Made by a program: the position numbers and the translations under genes. From positions 390,684 through 454,683 of the forward strand of contig CAVSMM010000013.1 in NCBI GenBank assembly GCA_963729165.1: DNA of 64,000 bases, in the 5' to 3' direction. This document shows positions 61,243-64,000 of this stretch, one piece after another. This DNA is from JACCZX01 sp963729165 (GTDB lineage Bacteria; Pseudomonadota; Gammaproteobacteria; Burkholderiales; Burkholderiaceae_F). The notes beneath the pieces are model-generated. The model did no database searches. It was given only the letters and a program-made list of their open reading frames with translations, and was not told where the DNA came from. Each line of letters starts with the position of its first letter. Within the stretch, counting starts at the first letter, position 1.

Positions 61243-61751
61243 CCCGCGCGCCGATGACGCGCCTGCTCGGCGGCGTGCGCGCGGTGCTGCGCGCGGTCAG
61301 CTTCGTGCTGCTCGCGCTGCTGATCGCCACGCCGCTGGCGCAGATCGTGATGCGCTCGGTGTTCAACGTGCCGATGTCCGGCGCCGAGGAGCTGACGCGC
61401 TACTTCCTGATCTGCGCCGTGTTCCTGGCCGCGCCGCTGGTCACGCTTCGACGGCGCGCAGATCGGCATGGAGGAGTTCCAGGTGCTGATCCCGGCGCGG
61501 CCGCGCTGGTGGCTGCAGCTGGCGATCGAGGTCGCCGGCATGGCGTCTTCTTCGGCTTCGTGGCGGTGGCCGCGGCGGTGACGATCGGAACAACCTGCGC
61601 AACCAGACCGCGACGCTGGAGATGCCGTTCTGGCTGTTCATGGCGCCGCTGGCGGTGGGCATGGCGCTGCTGGCGGTGGAGACGACCGCGCAGCTTCGTG
61701 CACACCTGGCGCCGCAAGCGCCCGGAAGACAAGCACACCGTGCTCACCTGA
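61239..61751 (+). pseudogene. dctQ: TRAP transporter small permease (DctQ), frameshifted
   Basis: GTG at 61239 overlaps the DctP stop; an ATG at 61254 is an alternative. Text: AVSFVLLALLIATPLAQIVM, RSVFNVPMSGAEELTRYFL and ICAVFLAAPLVT; then an indel; then AQIGMEEFQVLIPARPRWW, further breaks near 61540 and 61590, and NQTATLEMPFWLFMAPLAVG. Four helices are expected and can be followed. Ends with TGA at 61749-61751. Confidence 0.83.
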
Positions 61752-61756
61752 AGCCG

Positions 61757-63041
61757 ATGACCGGCTTCCTCGTCATCGGCGCCTTCCTGGCGCTGTTCAT
61801 GCTCGGCTTCCCGGTGGTGCTGGCCATCGGCATCCCGAGCGTGGTCTACCTGGTGCTCAACGGCCTGCCGCTCGAGCTGGTGGCGCAGCGCACGCTGTAC
61901 GCGCTGGACTCCTTCCCGCTCGTCGCGGTGCCGGTGTTCCTGTTCGTCGGCAGCCTGATGAACGCGGCCGGCATCTCGAAGCACATCTACCGCTTCGCCG
62001 ACACCGCGGTCAGCCGGCTGCCCGGTGGGCTGGCGCAGGTCAACATCTTCGGCAGCCTGGTGTTCGCCGGCATGTCGGGCTCGGCGCTGGCCGACATCGG
62101 CGGCATCGGCCGCATCGAGATCGACGCGATGCGCAGCAAGGGCTTCAAGCCCGCGTTCGCCAGCGCAGTGACTTGCTCGTCGGCGATCGTCGGGCCGATC
62201 TTCCCGCCCAGCATCCCGCTGATCATCTACGGCACCGTCACCGGCGCGTCGGTGATCCAGCTGCTGCTCGGCGGCATCCTGCCCGGCCTGCTGTGCGTGG
62301 TGATGCTGATGCTGATGACGGCTGGCTCGCCTGCGGCGCAAGTACCCGCGCGCCGAGCGCTGGCCGACGGCGCACGAGCTGTGGCGCGACTTCAAGCCGG
62401 CGGCGCCGGCGATCCGGCGCCGGTGATCCTGATCGCCGGCATGCTGGCCGGCTTCTTCACGCCCACCGAGATCGCCGCGGTGACGGTGGCCTACGCGATG
62501 CTGATCAGCGGCGTTGTTCTACCGCGAGCTGACCTGGGCCGGCGTGCGCGCGCGCGGCGGTGGAGACGCTCGGCGCGTCGGCCGGCATCCTGCTGATCGT
62601 CGCGGTGGCGGCGCTGTTCGGCTGGGTGCTGTCGGTCGAGGGCGTGCCGCAGAAGCATGACCGCGGCGATGCTGTAGATCTCGACCAACCCCTCGTGCTG
62701 CTGGGGCTGGTCAACGTGCTGCTGCTCGTGGTGGGCATGTTCCTGGACAGCACGACGGCCATCCTGGTGATCGCGCCGATCATCGCCAAGCCGCTGATGG
62801 CCGCCGGCGTGGACCCGGTGCACCTGGGCATGGTGGTGGTGTTCAACCTGATGATCGGCCTGCTGACGCCGCCGATGGGGCTGGCGCTGTTCCTCGTCGC
62901 CGACATCGCCAAGGTGAAGATGAAGGAGGTGCTGCGCGAGATGCTGCCGTTCTACGTGCCGCTGGGGGTGACGCTGCTGCTGATCACCTACGTGCCGGCG
63001 ATCACGACCTGGCTGCCGCGCTGGCGATGGGCGGGCCTTAG
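61757..63041 (+). pseudogene. dctM: TRAP transporter large permease (DctM), frameshifted
   Basis: ATG at 61757, five bases after dctQ. Long intact stretch from MTGFLVIGAFLALFMLGFPV to about 62325, including SLVFAGMSGSALADIGGIGR and SAIVGPIFPPSIPLIIYG. Then indels near 62330, 62395, 62510, 62555 and 62655. The last part VFNLMIGLLTPPMGLALFLV is clear. The end rebuilt in another frame reads LAMGGP with TAG at 63039-63041. It is the sodium-coupled membrane core of the importer. Confidence 0.86.
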
Positions 63042-63405
63042 GCCGGCATGTCGGCCGCGCGGCCAGGCCAGCACCATGTCGCTGAACGCCGCGGCCGGCG
63101 CCGACAGCTCGCGCCCGCGGCGCCATACCAGGTGCACGTCGGGCACGCGCAGCGGCAGCCCGAAGGGCTCGCGCGTCGGGGTTCTTCTGTAGTGCTCTAA
63201 GAATCCGCCTTCGCGGCGGGCGCGCATGGATCACCGTCCCACCCCCTTCCCCGAACGGTGGACTCAGACATCAATGTCTGCTCTTGGCCAGTCAGCGGCA
63301 CCGTGCCCAGCACGCCCAGGCGCGCGTAGTGCGCGGCCAGCGACGCCGGCATCACGGCCAGCATGTCGCTGGCCTCGAGCAGCGCGGTGGTGGCGGCGCC
63401 TGGAA
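63038..63405 (-). pseudogene. LysR-type regulator, C-terminal fragment interrupted by a ~112-bp segment
   Basis: Minus-strand text from about 63405 reads TTALLEASDMLAVMPASLA, AHYARLGVLGTVPLT, which is the effector-domain end of a LysR protein. At 63289 it changes into repeat-like text (GQEQTLMSES) up to about 63178, where regulator text resumes in another frame as TREPFGLPLRVPDVHLVWRR and ELSAPAAAFSDMVLAW. It ends at 63038, overlapping dctM. The N-terminal HTH part is absent: the sequence leaves the family near 63405. It would be the regulator of the TRAP operon. Confidence 0.72.
63178..63289. mobile_element. Small inserted segment (miniature-element-like) in the LysR fragment
   Basis: About 112 bases that separate two parts of one regulator gene. 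One end holds a perfect inverted repeat CAGACAT-CA-ATGTCTG (63265-63280) that overlaps TGTCTGCTCTTGGCC (63275-63289), the same family as 58058. The centre has a CCGC/GCGG hairpin near 63211-63224. No ORF is in it. It may be a non-autonomous element or a junction artefact. Confidence 0.5.
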
Positions 63406-63542
63406 CCTTGGCTACTTCAGATGTCGAGCGTTTGACATTTACAAACTTCATGAAGGCAACAGTGGCGACGGGTGATCCACGAAGTATGGGAAGGGTGAGT
63501 CACGACCGTATGGGTCCCACCACTAGCATTTGGTCGCGACGC

Positions 63543-63747
63543 ATCGGCTATCTCAGATGTTCCACGGATGATCCAGGAGGTGGTGCTATTAGCATTGACG
63601 GACATTCGAAAGGCAAGACGGAGAAAGAGTTCGTGCTGTCGGAGGGGGAACACTTCGTTCAAATTGATCTGGGCGCATAGGCAGTACAACGAAACCGTTC
63701 GCATTTCGTCAAACCGAAAAGTAGAAGTGCGTTGCTCGAAGGAGTAA
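63543..63747 (+). pseudogene. PEGA-like domain fragment, one frameshift
   Basis: The text DDPGGGAISIDGHSKGKTEK, EFVLSEGEHFVQIDL resembles the PEGA pattern (xIxIDGxxxGxTxxxxxLxxGxHxVxI), then near 63670 one extra G ends the frame. The continued reading gives QYNETVRISSNRKVEVRCSK and a TAA at 63745-63747, which fits the end of such a domain. No start codon with a ribosome site is clear, so this may be the end of a larger gene lost at the junction near 63405. Confidence 0.45.
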
Positions 63748-64000
63748 GCCACGATTTCCCTCGATGCACTAATTTGTAAAGGTCAAGTTGTTCGGAACAG
63801 CTAGTGGTTCATTGCGCACGCTTGTTCGAACGACTGTGTTCGGCGAGAAACCAAGACCGCTATGGGTCGAAAGCGGCCTTGGCCGTTACGCCTTAACTTC
63901 GATCATGCGGTCGTTTAACTTCGACGAGCGCAAGATCGCTTTGTGTCGAAGCGGCGTCGGCAGCTACGCGAGCGCGCTAAATGGCGTGTCCGTAATCGGC
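63748..64000. other. Terminal intergenic stretch with tandem hairpin repeats
   Basis: No gene seen in the last 250 bases. Two related units begin at 63852 (CAAGACCGCTATGGGTCGAA) and 63931 (CAAGATCGCTTTGTGTCGAA), 79 bases apart. The first forms the hairpin CCAAGACCGCT with AGCGGCCTTGG (63851-63882). Confidence 0.55.
63851..63960 (+). repeat. Tandem pair of hairpin repeats, about 79-bp period
   Basis: Both copies share CAAGAYCGCT, GTCGA, AGCGGC and TACGC in the same order, and the flanking TTCGRCGAG is also shared. The hairpin centre (CCGCTATGGGTCGAAAGCGG) is related to the GCTT/GGCC palindromes at 57396 and 58058, so all may be one repeat family. Confidence 0.6.

Larger units (their letters stand above)
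58200..63405. other. GC-rich block with dense indels
   Basis: From about 58200 to 63405 the text is clearly richer in G and C than the rest, as judged by eye. Almost every gene in it is cut by several indels, though the protein text can be followed by switching frames. Genes: amidohydrolase, 3-hydroxyisobutyrate dehydrogenase-like, DctP, DctQ, DctM, and a LysR fragment facing them. It is a complete small catabolic operon cut at the regulator. It is either a transferred island or DNA from another organism joined in assembly. Confidence 0.65.

Overview
The window reads as bacterial chromosome from a betaproteobacterium, most likely Burkholderiales. The main clue is the number of Bug/TctC periplasmic binding proteins (four), three of them without their own permease genes. 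Other clues are a TctABC set, an alpha-hydroxy-acid oxidase, two RND efflux genes, an NHEJ operon of PE-Lig-Pol LigD plus Ku, and a homospermidine synthase. No rRNA, tRNA, CRISPR array, phage or intact insertion sequence was seen.

Layout. 1-2.2 kb: the tail of an exported protein with a C-terminal membrane anchor, a clear terminator, then an MFS transporter overlapping a 2OG-Fe(II) dioxygenase. 2.2-5.0 kb (minus): a 2H phosphoesterase and a LemA/DUF2207 pair. 5.0-17.5 kb: two divergent catabolic operons. The minus operon has a duplicated VOC protein, TctB, TctA, TctC, an MmgE/PrpD protein and an SDR without the usual catalytic Ser/Tyr. The plus operon has an ABC importer (ATPase, binding protein, fused permease), a PdxA homologue and a second MmgE/PrpD protein. 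This is the best candidate for an undescribed pathway. 17.5-20 kb: a beta-propeller protein, a membrane protein and a small K+-channel-like protein. 20.0-25.3 kb: ligD-ku-(MerR-like HTH/TPR) on the minus strand with a divergent DUF72 gene. 25.3-40 kb: an orphan Bug protein, a DUF4124 protein, an M20 amidohydrolase, an FMN alpha-hydroxy-acid oxidase behind a perfect 11-bp-arm hairpin, a PAP2/haloperoxidase-like lipoprotein, a glutaredoxin-like protein, an RND adaptor and pump, an aldo/keto reductase and small envelope proteins. 40-46.6 kb: a cyclic-nucleotide-binding membrane protein, a sulfatase, a formyltransferase fused to two ACT domains, a Q/N/G-rich repeat protein, homospermidine synthase and an orphan Bug protein. 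46.7-58 kb: a hybrid histidine kinase, an M48 peptidase, a CHASE2 membrane protein, a propeller lipoprotein, an alpha/beta hydrolase, another Bug protein, an EamA transporter, a RibD-type reductase and two cupins.

58.3-63.4 kb is different. It is visibly richer in GC, reads as a small operon (amidohydrolase, 3-hydroxyisobutyrate dehydrogenase-like enzyme, TRAP DctP-DctQ-DctM) facing a truncated LysR gene, and carries many indels. Related palindromic repeats lie at both ends, and a roughly 112-bp segment carrying one copy splits the LysR fragment. This may be an acquired block or an assembly join at a repeat.

Across the whole window at least twelve otherwise well conserved genes are broken by single-base frameshifts, most of them explained by one extra base. 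This looks more like uncorrected read errors than real gene decay, so frameshifted genes are given here with their full reconstructed extent.
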